A DNA stretch of 64,000 bases, taken from contig NZ_CP146612.1 in NCBI RefSeq assembly GCF_037094495.1, forward strand, positions 1,674,001-1,738,000, written 5' to 3'. This DNA comes from Dehalogenimonas sp. W (GTDB lineage: Bacteria > Chloroflexota > Dehalococcoidia > Dehalococcoidales > Dehalococcoidaceae). This document shows, piece after piece, positions 24,393 through 35,200 of the stretch (position 1 is its first letter; each line of letters opens with the position of its first letter). The notes under the pieces are model-generated. The model was not told the origin of the DNA. It did not search any database and worked only from the letters and a program-made list of their open reading frames with translations. The translations under genes and the position numbers were made by a program.

Positions 24393-25580
24393 ATGCAGAT
24401 AAGTTTACTCGAACAAAAACAGGCTCTGATATCCAGCGTCGACCGTCAGGCACCAAGACTGAAAGAAATTGCTTTACTAATCCACGCCAACCCCGAACTC
24501 GGATTTCAGGAAAAGCAGGCGGCCGACTGGATAATTGAGTATCTCCAATCAAACGTCTTCAATGTTGAACGCAACATCGCCGGATTAAAAACGGCCTTCC
24601 GGGCTACCTATGGCAGCGGGAAACCAGTGGTGGCTTTTCTGGGTGAGTATGATGCCCTGCCGGACGTCGGTCACGCCTGCGGGCATAATCTAATCGCTAC
24701 TGCCGGTGCCGGTGCCGCTGTTGCCGCCAAACAACTGGCGGACACCTGCGACGGACAGATACAATTTATTGGCACACCTGCGGAAGAGCTTTTCGGCGGT
24801 AAAATCATCATGGCGCAACAAGGCGTCTTTGACAACATTGACGCCGCCTTAATGGTTCATCCAGAGTCTGGGCCCAACGTGGCGACGGCCCGTGCTTTAG
24901 CCTGCGTCACGCTTTATGTAGAATACTTCGGCAAGGAAGCTCACGCCGCAGCCGAACCCGCCGAAGGGATCAATGCGCTGGATGCCATGACGATCGCTTA
25001 CTCAGCGGTTAGTGCTTTGAGACAGCATATCAGACCGACAGCACGGGTCCACGGCATCATCACCGACGGCGGCCATGCCGCTAATGTAGTCCCCGGGTAC
25101 ACTGCTGGAAGTTTTCTGGTAAGAGCTGGCGATATGGAATATCTGGATAGCCTTAAGGTCCGCGTACTGGACTGCTTTCGAGCCGGCTCGCTCGCAACCG
25201 GTGCCGAACTGAAATACCGATGGGATCCCCTTGCCTATGAACCGTTGCTTAACAACCCGACGCTTGCCGGTTTATTTACCGCTAATGTAGAGACACTGGG
25301 TCGTGAAATAATGCTGGAAGACAGCAATCAGTCGTTTGGCAGTACCGATATGGGCAATGTCAGCCGAGTGGTACCGGGATTGCATGGTTTTATTTCCATA
25401 GCGCCGACCGGAGTTATCGGACATACCCGTGAGTTTGCTGCGGCTGCCGCGTCCCCTGAAGGATTATCGGGCATGCTGGATGCAGCCAAGGCGCTGGCAA
25501 TGACAACTGCTGACCTGTTTGTTAATCCGGATACCTTGAAGCGAGTTAAGGAAGATTTCATGATGGGAATCAATTCCTGA
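24393..25580 (+). CDS. M20 family metallopeptidase/amidohydrolase
   Basis: This is a zinc aminoacylase/carboxypeptidase-type hydrolase of the AbgB/HipO-like M20D group. Motifs: FLGEYDALPDVGHACGHN (metal Asp/Cys/His), GTPAEELFGGK (catalytic Glu), HPES and the dimerisation domain with FFGKEAHAA-type sequence, and a C-terminal STDMGNVS metal site. About 395 residues. The natural substrate, e.g. an N-acyl amino acid or aminobenzoyl-glutamate, cannot be told. It has a leaderless-type start; the activase gene begins immediately after its stop codon. Confidence 0.88.
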   Translation: MQISLLEQKQALISSVDRQAPRLKEIALLIHANPELGFQEKQAADWIIEYLQSNVFNVERNIAGLKTAFRATYGSGKPVVAFLGEYDALPDVGHACGHNLIATAGAGAAVAAKQLADTCDGQIQFIGTPAEELFGGKIIMAQQGVFDNIDAALMVHPESGPNVATARALACVTLYVEYFGKEAHAAAEPAEGINALDAMTIAYSAVSALRQHIRPTARVHGIITDGGHAANVVPGYTAGSFLVRAGDMEYLDSLKVRVLDCFRAGSLATGAELKYRWDPLAYEPLLNNPTLAGLFTANVETLGREIMLEDSNQSFGSTDMGNVSRVVPGLHGFISIAPTGVIGHTREFAAAAASPEGLSGMLDAAKALAMTTADLFVNPDTLKRVKEDFMMGINS

Positions 25581-26372
25581 ATGGGTTTCTTCTTAGGCAT
25601 TGATGCCGGGTCAATCAGCACCAAAGCCGCCGTTCTGGACGACAATGATAATGTCATACTTACATGCCAAATACCCACAGGAGGCGACCCACTGGCTGCG
25701 GCTTGCCAACTTCGGACAACGGTTAATCATGCTATTGGCGAAACCCCGGAAAAACTTGCGGTTACCGGCAGCGCCCGGGAATTGGTAGGAACAAAACTTG
25801 GCGCTTCTATCATTAAAAACGAAATAACCTGCCAGGCTTTGGCTGCTGAATATTTTTTACCGGGTGTCCGGACGGTAATAGAAATGGGCGGGCAAGACTC
25901 TAAATTGATCATTGTCAGCGGCGGTTTGGTTCAGGATTTTGCCATGAACACCGTCTGCGCCGCCGGCACCGGGTCCTTCCTGGAACATCAGGCCAGCCGT
26001 CTGGGTTTGTCCATTGAGGCGTTCGCCGAAATCGGCAACAATCCCCAGGAGCCGGTAAATATTACCGGCCGATGCACCGTATTTGCTGAATCGGATATGA
26101 TACACGCTCAGCAATCAGGCGCTTCAACCAGCAGTATCATCTATGGATTATGTTTAGCGTTGGTGCGGAACTTCCTGAGTGACACCAGACGGATTAATCG
26201 TCTGGTGTCACCTATCATGTTTCAAGGCGGCGTCGCCCGTAATCAGGCCATGGTACGGGCTTTTGAAAAAACTTTTGACCAAAAATTGCATATTCCCGAC
26301 GGCCCTGAAATGACCGGCGCAATCGGCGCGGCCTTGATACAAAAGCGTCAATTAGCGCATAATATAAGGTAG
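25581..26372 (+). CDS. Acyl-CoA dehydratase activase (HgdC/BadG family ATPase)
   Basis: These [4Fe-4S] ASKHA ATPases inject a high-energy electron into 2-hydroxyacyl-CoA dehydratases or benzoyl-CoA reductases. The 263 residues show [16 protein letters not shown] (phosphate 1), [10 protein letters not shown], the cluster cysteine in [16 protein letters not shown], the second in [13 protein letters not shown] and the adenosine motif [11 protein letters not shown]. Everything needed is there, but no dehydratase gene is in the window, so the partner is elsewhere. It follows the peptidase gene with no gap. Confidence 0.9.
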   Translation: MGFFLGIDAGSISTKAAVLDDNDNVILTCQIPTGGDPLAAACQLRTTVNHAIGETPEKLAVTGSARELVGTKLGASIIKNEITCQALAAEYFLPGVRTVIEMGGQDSKLIIVSGGLVQDFAMNTVCAAGTGSFLEHQASRLGLSIEAFAEIGNNPQEPVNITGRCTVFAESDMIHAQQSGASTSSIIYGLCLALVRNFLSDTRRINRLVSPIMFQGGVARNQAMVRAFEKTFDQKLHIPDGPEMTGAIGAALIQKRQLAHNIR

Positions 26373-26419
26373 GCGAGAGCAGAAAGTCGGGAATATTTTT
26401 TCACAAAGGACGGGAATTT

Positions 26420-27445
26420 ATGCGAATTGCGGTAGACGCATCAGGCGGTGATTATGCTCCTTATGAAATTGTAAAAGGTGCTATCAAGGCCGCTCAAGAG
26501 CTAAAAGATAAAGGTGTAGAAATTATTCTGGTCGGCAAAAGGCCGGTATTGCATGTTCAGGCCGGTAAACATCTAAAGAAATTGAACCTGTCCATCGTCC
26601 ACGCGCCTCAGAATATTGAATTCACCGAACATCCGGTTGAAGCGCTGAAAAATAAGCCAAAATCGTCTATCGCGGTAGGCACCATGATGGTGAAAGAAGG
26701 CCTGGCTGACGCATTTGTGTCCGCGGGCTCCACCGGAGCGGTATTATGTGCCGCCTATCTGTTGCTAGGTAAAATAGATGGGATTGAACGTCCGGCATTG
26801 GGCAGTATTATCAAACTAGTGCCTCACGCCCCTTCCCTCTTGCTTGATGCCGGTGCCAATTCCGACTGCCGCCCAATTCATCTGGCTGAATTCGCCCGTT
26901 TGGGCAATATTTATGCCAAATACGTGATGGGAATTGAAACACCAAGGGTTGGGCTTATGAGCAACGGCTCGGAAGAAACCAAAGGTAATAAACTCGTGGT
27001 TGAAACCCACCAATTACTCAAAAAAATGCCTAATATCAGATTTATCGGTAATATTGAAGGCCATGACCTGGTACGTGATACTGCCGATGTGATTGTGGTT
27101 GACGGTTATACCGGAAATATATTAATTAAGGCTTTTGAAGGACTGGGGGATTCTATTATTAAGATCAGACAAGTTGGCCAGGCAGTGACTTCCGCATCTC
27201 ACCTGAGGGGAAGGGAACTGCTGGTTGATGTTGGGATCGGTCACATGGCCAAAAGTATGGACTTTCGCGAATACGGTGGTGCCTGCCTTCTAGGCGTCAA
27301 AGGCACCGTCATTGTGTCTCACGGCCGTTCTCGGGCTAAGGCCATAAAAAACGCAATACTAACTGCCAAAAGAACCGTGGAACAACGGATTCCCGAATTG
27401 ATTGCTGAGGAGGTAAAAGAACATGCCAGCTCCATCACAGTATGA
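26420..27445 (+). CDS. plsX: Phosphate acyltransferase PlsX
   Basis: PlsX makes acyl-phosphate from acyl-ACP for phospholipid synthesis at the membrane surface. Visible are [14 protein letters not shown] at the start, [54 protein letters not shown] and [17 protein letters not shown]. The 341 residues fit the family. AAAGGA precedes the ATG. The end overlaps trxB by 23 bases. Confidence 0.96.
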   Translation: MRIAVDASGGDYAPYEIVKGAIKAAQELKDKGVEIILVGKRPVLHVQAGKHLKKLNLSIVHAPQNIEFTEHPVEALKNKPKSSIAVGTMMVKEGLADAFVSAGSTGAVLCAAYLLLGKIDGIERPALGSIIKLVPHAPSLLLDAGANSDCRPIHLAEFARLGNIYAKYVMGIETPRVGLMSNGSEETKGNKLVVETHQLLKKMPNIRFIGNIEGHDLVRDTADVIVVDGYTGNILIKAFEGLGDSIIKIRQVGQAVTSASHLRGRELLVDVGIGHMAKSMDFREYGGACLLGVKGTVIVSHGRSRAKAIKNAILTAKRTVEQRIPELIAEEVKEHASSITV

Positions 27446-28355
27446 TGTAATTATTATCGGCGGTGGCCCAGCCGGACTTACCGCCGGCCTATATACTGGC
27501 CGAGCCAAGCTCAAAACTGCCATTATTGAAGGCAGTGCAATTGGCGGGCGAATGGCCGAGGCTTGGGAGATAGAAAATTACCCCGGTATCGTTGAACCGA
27601 TAAACGGTTACGACCTGACTCAGAAAATGCATGAACAGACTATTAAGTTCGGTGTAGAACACATTCAGACCGGCGTTACCGGGATTGATCTGGCTGACGG
27701 TCATAAAATTGTTAAGACGGCCTTGGGTGACTACGCGGCAAGAGCGTTAATTATCGCCGGCGGGTCCGAGCGACGCAAGCTCGGCGTCCCAGGTGAAAAG
27801 GAACTGGCGGGACGCGGGGTTTCTTTTTGCGCGACCTGTGACGGCCCCTTTTTTCGTAACAAAATAGTAGCTGTTATCGGGGGCGGGAACGGCGCTCTGA
27901 ACGAAGCTATACACCTGACTCATTTCGCAGAGAAGATCTATATTATTCACCGCCGCGACAAATTACGAGCCACCCCCGTTCTTCAGGAAAAAGCGAAAGC
28001 CGACAACAAAATTGAATTCCTTTGGAATACTGATGTCACAGCTATTGAAGGTGACGGCACCGTGGAACGCCTGAAACTGAAAAATGTATTAAACGGTAAA
28101 GAAACTATCCTGCCGGTAGGCGGCGTATTTGTAGCCGTCGGCCTGATTCCCAATACGGATTACCTTAAAGGGGTAGTTGAACTCAACAAAGTTGGCGCTG
28201 TAATCACCAATGAAAATATGGAAACCAATATTCCGGGAGTGTACGCCGCCGGTGATGTCAGGGCAAACTCGGTACGGCAGGTTGTAACGGCAGCCGGTGA
28301 CGGCGCCACGGCTGCATCTAATGCCCAGGACTACCTGTCCGGAATTAAAGTTTAA
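27423..28355 (+). CDS. trxB: Thioredoxin-disulfide reductase
   Basis: This NADPH-dependent flavoprotein reduces thioredoxin. FAD motif [19 protein letters not shown], redox-active CATCDG (Cys pair near residues 136-139), NAD(P) motif [15 protein letters not shown] and C-terminal GVYAAGDV are present. The second nucleotide motif has GNGA and HRRDKLRA. About 310 residues, normal. GAGGAGG precedes the ATG, inside the end of plsX. Confidence 0.94.
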   Translation: MPAPSQYDVIIIGGGPAGLTAGLYTGRAKLKTAIIEGSAIGGRMAEAWEIENYPGIVEPINGYDLTQKMHEQTIKFGVEHIQTGVTGIDLADGHKIVKTALGDYAARALIIAGGSERRKLGVPGEKELAGRGVSFCATCDGPFFRNKIVAVIGGGNGALNEAIHLTHFAEKIYIIHRRDKLRATPVLQEKAKADNKIEFLWNTDVTAIEGDGTVERLKLKNVLNGKETILPVGGVFVAVGLIPNTDYLKGVVELNKVGAVITNENMETNIPGVYAAGDVRANSVRQVVTAAGDGATAASNAQDYLSGIKV

Positions 28356-28369
28356 GGAACAACAACTAG

Positions 28370-28822
28370 ATGAAAGTTATTTTTTTAAAAGACGTACCGA
28401 ATATCGGTAAAACCGGTCAAATCAAAGAAGTGCCGGACGGTTATGCCAGGAATTTCTTGTTAAAATCCGGTTTTGCCGCGCCGGCGACAAAAGAAGCAAC
28501 CGCCCATATCCAATCACAAATTGAAGCCGAGCGCAAAAAACAAGCAAATTTAGAAGCTGAACTGGCCGCTACTGCTGAATTGCTGGAAAAGCTGACAGTT
28601 GAAGTTGCAGGTAAGACAGGGGCCGGTGAAAAGCTATACGGCTCAATCACTACCACGGAAATAGCTGCTGCGGTCAAAGCCGCCAGCGGCTATGCCCTAG
28701 ATAAAAGGAAGATTGAGATTGACGAACCAATCAGGCAGCTTGGCGTTTATCCGGTTACGGTACGGCTGTCGGCTTCCTTGACTCCGGTGATCAAGGTTAA
28801 AGTCGTCGCAAAAGGGAGTTAG
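28370..28822 (+). CDS. rplI: 50S ribosomal protein L9
   Basis: The N-terminal domain [20 protein letters not shown] and GYARNFLL are the L9 signature; a long connecting helix ([17 protein letters not shown]) and the C-terminal rRNA-binding domain follow. 150 residues. It sits in the conserved rplI-dnaB order. Confidence 0.97.
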   Translation: MKVIFLKDVPNIGKTGQIKEVPDGYARNFLLKSGFAAPATKEATAHIQSQIEAERKKQANLEAELAATAELLEKLTVEVAGKTGAGEKLYGSITTTEIAAAVKAASGYALDKRKIEIDEPIRQLGVYPVTVRLSASLTPVIKVKVVAKGS

Positions 28823-28825
28823 GTT

Positions 28826-30184
28826 TTGGTGGAAAACCGGCTGCCACCCCATGATATTGCCGCTGAAGAAGCGGTTAATGGCTCGTTGCTGATAGACGGC
28901 AAGGTGATTTATGAGCTGGTCACCTTCCTAAAACCACAGGATTTTTATTCTGATTCCGGGAAATTTGTATATGAAGCCGCATTATCGCTTTTTCAGCGGG
29001 GAGCGGGCATTAACCAAGTCACTATTGCCCAGGAATTAGGGCGACTACAGAAACTTGAAGCCATCGGCGGCGCGGCTTATTTGTCGCACCTCATAAGCAC
29101 CGTACCAACATCGCTGGATGCCGAACATTACGCCCGTATTGTTTATAATCTTGCAGTATCTCGGTTATTGATTACCGCCGGTACTCAAATTACTAATATC
29201 GGCTATACCGCCAGCCCAGAGCCTTCGGCCGCTATCGCCAATGCGGAATCACTGCTATTTAATTTACGCAATGAGCGTACATCGCTTGATTTCGTACACA
29301 TCAAGAACATTCTCAGTAAATATCTGGAACCTCCTCCAGACCGGGAGCAACTGGAAACGGTCCCCACAGGATTTCATGGACTGAATGACTATATAGGTGG
29401 AATGAACCGGGGCGATTTGATTATTGTCGCGGGTCGCCCCAGTATGGGTAAAACGTCTTTCGGCCTGAATATCGCCCGAAACGCCGCAGTAGATCATCAT
29501 GCCTGCACAGCTATTTTCAGCTTGGAAATGTCAGCCGAATCTCTGGTTCAACGTTTGGTCTCCTCGGAATCCGGCATTAACACCCGATATTTCCAACCTG
29601 GTCTTTCAACGCCCGACGAAGAAAACAAAATCATGCACGCCATTGGCAACTTGTCGGAGGCCCCGGTTTACATTGACGACAGCCCACAACTCAGAATTTC
29701 CGAAATTCGCGCTAAAGCACGTCGTCTTAATTTTGAAAACAAACTTGACCTGATAATCGTAGATTATCTGCAATTGTTACAAGGTGAATCCAGTAATGGC
29801 CGGGATAACAGAGTTCAGGAGATAAGTTATATTTCGCGCGCTCTCAAAGGTATTGCCCGGGAACTTAACGTACCGATTATCGCCTTGTCGCAGTTGTCCC
29901 GCGCCGTTGAAGGTCGTCCTTCGCACCTGCCACAACTCTCTGACCTGCGGGAAAGCGGTTCAATTGAACAAGATGCCGACATCGTAATTTTTATTTATCG
30001 GGAAGAGGTATATTATAAGCCTGAGGAATGGGCTGCTCAATTCCCGGACAAAGAGTACCCCAGTGAACTGGCTGATATTATTATTGCCAAGCATCGCAAC
30101 GGCCCAATCGGCACCGTTAAGGTGCGGTTCCGTCATGCGCTGACTAAATTTGAAAACCTCCAAAGCGTTGCTGAGATTGGCTGA
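28826..30184 (+). CDS. dnaB: Replicative DNA helicase DnaB
   Basis: The hexameric fork helicase has the N-terminal domain (PPHDIAAEEAVNGSLLID), linker helix and RecA-type core. Motifs are Walker A AGRPSMGKTSF, SLEMSAESLVQRL, Walker B LIIVDYLQLL, QLSRAVEGR and the arginine-finger region SDLRESGSIEQDADIVIF. No intein is present. The start is TTG behind GGGAG, followed at once by a GTG alternative. It shares one base with the DnaD-like gene downstream. Confidence 0.96.
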   Translation: MVENRLPPHDIAAEEAVNGSLLIDGKVIYELVTFLKPQDFYSDSGKFVYEAALSLFQRGAGINQVTIAQELGRLQKLEAIGGAAYLSHLISTVPTSLDAEHYARIVYNLAVSRLLITAGTQITNIGYTASPEPSAAIANAESLLFNLRNERTSLDFVHIKNILSKYLEPPPDREQLETVPTGFHGLNDYIGGMNRGDLIIVAGRPSMGKTSFGLNIARNAAVDHHACTAIFSLEMSAESLVQRLVSSESGINTRYFQPGLSTPDEENKIMHAIGNLSEAPVYIDDSPQLRISEIRAKARRLNFENKLDLIIVDYLQLLQGESSNGRDNRVQEISYISRALKGIARELNVPIIALSQLSRAVEGRPSHLPQLSDLRESGSIEQDADIVIFIYREEVYYKPEEWAAQFPDKEYPSELADIIIAKHRNGPIGTVKVRFRHALTKFENLQSVAEIG

Positions 30185-30861
30185 TGAACCAGGTCTTTGA
30201 CGGATATTCCGAAAGTTTTGACTATAGCGGCATTCCCAAGCCGTTTTTCAGCCGGGTGATGCCCATAATTAATGATCTTGATGAACTAAAAACAACGTTG
30301 ATTTTTTTCAAGCTGTTTTTTGCTAAAAAAGGCCAACCCAGATTCGTTACAGACTTGGAGCTAGTCGCGGAAGCTCAAGGCCAATTGGACCAGGATCAGA
30401 TACGGAAAGCGATGAACCTGGCCGGTCAGCACAATCACATAATTGAGCTTAATGGTGTTAACGGCGCAAAAACGTATTTTTTGAACGATGCTTCGGGTCG
30501 GAAATCAGTCGCTCTTATAAAACAAGGTGAAATACAAGTCCCAGAGGTTGTTCCGGCAATACCGGTTACACCGCCAATAGAAACACCTAATATATTTTCA
30601 TTATATGAACAAAATATCGGCCTTATTACACCGATAATTGCCGATGAACTTAGATCAGCTATGGATAATTATCCGGAAACCTGGATCCGGGATGCTATTT
30701 CAGAAGCATCTGAATTGAATAAGCGTAGTTGGCGTTATATTAGTAAAATACTGGATAATTGGGCGACACAAGGTGAAAGAAATGGAACACATCAGCGAGA
30801 TATTCAAAAAGGCCCCGACAAATATGTCAAAGGACGCTATGGCAAATTTGTCCAACGATAG
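30184..30861 (+). CDS. DnaD-like primosomal protein
   Basis: The C-terminal part, ENIGLITPIIADELRSAMDNYPETWIRDAISEA and SWRYISKILDNW (cited in parts), is the DnaD/DnaB-like DDBH2 domain that binds DNA in Gram-positive primosomes. The N-terminal 90 residues are a winged-helix-like domain. At 225 residues it matches the usual length. It lies between dnaB and the helicase loader gene and overlaps the latter by 80 bases, supporting a role in helicase loading. Confidence 0.85.
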   Translation: MNQVFDGYSESFDYSGIPKPFFSRVMPIINDLDELKTTLIFFKLFFAKKGQPRFVTDLELVAEAQGQLDQDQIRKAMNLAGQHNHIIELNGVNGAKTYFLNDASGRKSVALIKQGEIQVPEVVPAIPVTPPIETPNIFSLYEQNIGLITPIIADELRSAMDNYPETWIRDAISEASELNKRSWRYISKILDNWATQGERNGTHQRDIQKGPDKYVKGRYGKFVQR

Positions 30862-32194
30862 ATTTGAACAACGTTCCGATATGAAACCCGAGTGCCCTAA
30901 ATGTCTGGGAGCACGCTTTGTGTATCCCAAGACTCCGAGTGGCAAAATCGATTATTCCAGAAGCGTGCCATGTACCTGTGTCGCCGGCACCACAGACATG
31001 ATGTTAAAGAAACAGCGTTTATTGGATTATTCCCGACTGGGAACGCTAAGGGAACTAAATTTTGACAATTTATTACCCGAAGGCCGACATGGGGACCTCC
31101 AACAAAAAACGAGTTATATGTCTGCCGTGGAAGCTGCCCGAATCTTTACCGGGGAACCTAAAGGTTTACTGGTTTTTACTGGTCCTTCCGGCTCAGGCAA
31201 AACACATGTGTTGGCTGCGATAGTTAACGAGTTAATTGCCAGTGGTAAAACTGTCGTTTACCGTTCCGCTCCCGATATGATGGATGAATTAAGAGCCGGT
31301 TTTTCCCAAGGCGCTGAGTATGCCTATGCCGACTTGTTTGAGCGTTTAAAGACCATCCCTATTCTAGTGTTGGATGATTTTGGAGTCCAGAACGATTCTC
31401 CCTGGGTTCGCGAAAAATTAGAACAACTATTAACTTACCGCAATCATCAGGAATTACCCACTGTAATTGCCACAGGTGTACCTTTTGAAGTTCTAGATGA
31501 ACGGGTCAAAAACAGGATTAACAATGCTCATCAGACAGCGATGTTCAGCCTCGGCAGCAACGATATCTCCGGACGTGATTGGGCTGAAGGTCTGGAATTA
31601 CAAAAACGCATGACATTTGCCTCATTTGACCGTGAGCGTCTTAACCTTCCGTTGGAGGAACAGGAAAACCTTAATCGCGCCTACAAGGTAGCTTATGATT
31701 TCGCACGAGCCCCTGACGGCTGGTTGATTCTACAGGGCGTCACCGGTTGCGGTAAAACGCACTTGGCGTCCTCAATCGTGAATTACCGTTATCAATCTAA
31801 TCTGCCAGCTTTGTTCACGGTCGTGCCGGAGTTTCTGGATCATTTAAGGTCAACTTTTACACCGGACAGCCGCGTTTCCTATGATGAAATATTCGACAGG
31901 GTTAAGACTACGCCATTTTTAGTACTTGATGATTTTGGAGAACACGCTTCCACTCCCTGGGCTCAGGAAAAATTGTATCAGGTCATTAGCTACCGCTACA
32001 ACGCTCAATTACCAACAGTGATTACCACCCGTTCGTCGCTTGATGAAATTGAACCGGCTATCAGTTCCCGTTTCATTGATCATCAATTCAGCATGGTTTT
32101 TAATATCACCGCCCCCGATTACCGAGGTGATACCAGCAGGGGGAAAAAGGCCCATTCAAGAGCCGGTAATAAGACATACTATCCTAAGAAATAA
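30782..32194 (+). CDS. DnaC/DnaI-type helicase loader with two fused AAA+ domains
   Basis: The protein (470 residues from the ATG at 30782, AAGGTG site upstream) has an N-terminal zinc-binding region (CPKC, CTC) as in DnaI, then two complete DnaC-type ATPase domains. Domain 1 has Walker A GPSGSGKTH near residue 137 and Walker B ILVLDDFG near 200; domain 2 has GVTGCGKTH near 325 and FLVLDDFG near 385. Only domain 2 keeps a clear SRF arginine motif near 432; the matching site in domain 1 reads KNRINN. Ordinary DnaC/DnaI has one such domain and 245-310 residues. Gene order dnaB-dnaD-this supports helicase loading. Confidence 0.9.
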   Translation: MEHISEIFKKAPTNMSKDAMANLSNDRFEQRSDMKPECPKCLGARFVYPKTPSGKIDYSRSVPCTCVAGTTDMMLKKQRLLDYSRLGTLRELNFDNLLPEGRHGDLQQKTSYMSAVEAARIFTGEPKGLLVFTGPSGSGKTHVLAAIVNELIASGKTVVYRSAPDMMDELRAGFSQGAEYAYADLFERLKTIPILVLDDFGVQNDSPWVREKLEQLLTYRNHQELPTVIATGVPFEVLDERVKNRINNAHQTAMFSLGSNDISGRDWAEGLELQKRMTFASFDRERLNLPLEEQENLNRAYKVAYDFARAPDGWLILQGVTGCGKTHLASSIVNYRYQSNLPALFTVVPEFLDHLRSTFTPDSRVSYDEIFDRVKTTPFLVLDDFGEHASTPWAQEKLYQVISYRYNAQLPTVITTRSSLDEIEPAISSRFIDHQFSMVFNITAPDYRGDTSRGKKAHSRAGNKTYYPKK

Positions 32195-32252
32195 ACTTTG
32201 TGCTTACTACACCATGTTATCGGGCTTTTTTCGTTTCTATTTTGGGTCAACG

Positions 32253-32258
32253 TATAAT
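32253..32258 (+). promoter_or_regulatory. -10 box before mfd
   Basis: TATAAT ends 13 bases before the mfd ATG, giving a leader of about 7 bases with no ribosome site. The -35 is weak (TTCGTT at 17 bases). Confidence 0.45.
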
Positions 32259-32271
32259 ATCCTAACAAATT

Positions 32272-35200
32272 ATGACACCTAAACTTAAAAAACTATTCTA
32301 CTTTCTTCGCAACGACACCTCTTACCTGCAACTGATTAATCAAGCGAAATCCGGAGCAATGGATTTAAGCTGTTCAACCATTGAATCCGCCCGTTCTTAT
32401 GTAATCAGTTCTATTTGCGACGAACTCAAAAGACCTTGCATCGTAATTACACACAATTCAGAACGGGCAAAACAGCTAACGGAGCAGTTATCACTATATT
32501 TTGCTGAGAGTGCCATCTTGCTTTACCCGTACCCCGAACTTTTGCCTTATCAAAGAGCGGCAACCGACCGCACAACACAAATGGATACGATTCTGGCATT
32601 GGCTAGAATAACCGGACTTAACAACAACATACCACAGATATCAGTCATTGCACTGGAAAGTCTGTTGCAACATGTCCCAGCACGAGATGACTTTGTTGCC
32701 GTCTGGAACACATTAGTCTCAGGGACTGAAATTAGCCCGATGGTACTGACCGGCCAGCTGGTTGCCGCCGGTTATCGGCAAGATGTATTAGCTGAGGTAC
32801 CAGGAAGCTTCAGTCGTCGAGGCGGCATAATTGATATATTTTCACCGACCGAAGATTATCCTTTTCGCCTGGAATTCTTCGGAGACACCATTGAAAGCAT
32901 CCGACTCTTTGACCCCGGCACCCAACGCTCCATCAGGACCCTTGACTGTGTAGAGCTTAGCCCGGCTTCTTTGTTAATAACACCACGACACTGGGGACAA
33001 GATTGTCTTAATGGTCTTGAAAATACGGTGTACGAAGAATTATTGGAAGAAGTGGATAAATTGAATGCCGGGGGCCGACCGGAAACATCCGGTTTCTGGC
33101 AGCCTTATGTTAATAAATCGTCTTTAATTGATTATGTCCCGACTGACACAATCGTGTTTATTGATGACCCTGAACTGGTTGCACGATCTTGGGAGTCATA
33201 CCATGAAGAAGCCGAACAATTACGAATAGAAAAAGAAACACAGCGGCATTTACCCACCGATTATCCGATACCGTATCTATATTGGCAACATCTGCACAAA
33301 TCATTCAATAGTCGACTCACTATTGAATTACGGTCATGGGGCGGGTCATCTAACAGCAGCATTGAACTACCATTTGCCGGTGCATCCAGTTACTCCGGAC
33401 GCTTACCCGCTTTTTTTGAAAAACTCCCGGAATTACTTGAACAACAGAAAACAGTAATTATTCTGAGTTACCAATCTGAAAGGCTTCAGGAATTACTGAA
33501 GGAAAAAGCCATACCTTTTAAAGTAGCCGAAGAATTTAGCACCGATTTCCTTAAAAGCCTGACCATAATCCACAGTCTTTCGGACTCAGGTTGGGTGCTG
33601 ATGGGTGAAATTTTTCTATTCACCGATCTTGAGCTTTTCGGTTTTATAAAGACAAGAAGGCAAAGTCACCGTCGTTCCAATATAAAAGGATTGGTACTGT
33701 CCGAACTCAACCCGGGCGACTTTGTGGTGCATATCGATCATGGCATTGCCCAGTTTAAAGAAATCATTAATAAGCAGGCCGGTGGAACCAATAGAGATTA
33801 CCTCCTGCTGGAATATGCCGCTGGTGACCGATTGTACGTTCCAACCGACCAGATAGAGCGCGTAGGCCGTTATATCGGCACCGACGGCGAGTCCCCAGTT
33901 TTAAATAGATTGGGCACTCTTGAATGGACTCGTAGCAAAGAAAAAGCTCAAAAAGCGGCTGAGGAGATGGCCGAAGAGTTGGTTGAACTTTACGCCAACA
34001 GACAGCTTGTCAGTGGATATGCATATTCACCTGATACCATCTGGCAGCGGGAACTTGAAGGTTCATTCCCTTACGTAGAAACACCGGACCAGATCCGAGC
34101 ACTTGATGACATTAAGACTGATATGGAAAAACCACAGCCAATGGACCGCCTGATTCTAGGCGATGTGGGCTATGGTAAGACTGAGGTAGCATTACGGGCA
34201 GCGTTTAAGGCAGTCATGGACGGACGCCAAGTTGCTATTTTGGTACCGACGACGGTTTTGGCCCAACAACATTATGTCACCTTTAAAAACCGGCTGGCAG
34301 CTTTTCCCCTAAAACTTGAATCACTTAGCCGCTTCCGCTCCGAAAGCGAGCAATGCCGAATAATTGACGATTTGGCCTGCGGTGTGGTGGATATCGTGAT
34401 CGGTACCCATCGGTTGCTGCAATCCGATGTAAGATTTAACAATTTAGGACTCGTGATCATTGACGAAGAACAACGATTCGGAGTGATGCACAAAGAATTT
34501 CTGAAAAAATTACGTCAAGAAGTTGATGTACTTACCCTATCAGCGACTCCCATCCCACGAACACTTCAGTTATCCCTGACCGGTGTCCGAGATATGAGCA
34601 TTATTGAAACACCTCCGCAGGAGAGACTGCCGGTTAAAACCATTGTCGCCGCCTGGGATGATAATATCGTCCGAGAGGCCATTCTAAGAGAACTAGAGCG
34701 CGGAGGCCAGGTGTTCTTTGTTCATAACCGGGTAGCCAGCATTTATCATATTGCGGCGAAGCTGCAAAAACTGGTACCGGAAGCATCATTCACTGTCGGC
34801 CACGGCCAGATGCCGGAACACGAATTGGAAATGGTGATGTCCCGCTTTACTGAGGGAACCGAAAACGTCCTCGTTTGTACAACTATAATTGAAAGCGGCG
34901 TGGATGTTCCTAATGCCAATACCATTATCATTAATCACGCAGACCGATTCGGATTGACCCAACTTTATCAACTGCGGGGGCGTGTTGGTCGGGGTACCAA
35001 CCTCGCTTATTCCTACCTATTATATGAGAAAGATAAACGTCTAACGGAAACTTCGTTGAAACGACTAAAAACCATCTATGAGGCAGCTGAATTAGGCGCT
35101 GGTTACAGCATCGCGATGAAAGACCTGGAAATACGGGGTGCGGGCACGTTGCTGGGAACCAGGCAGAGCGGTCAGATAAGCGCTGTGGGCTTTAACCTCT

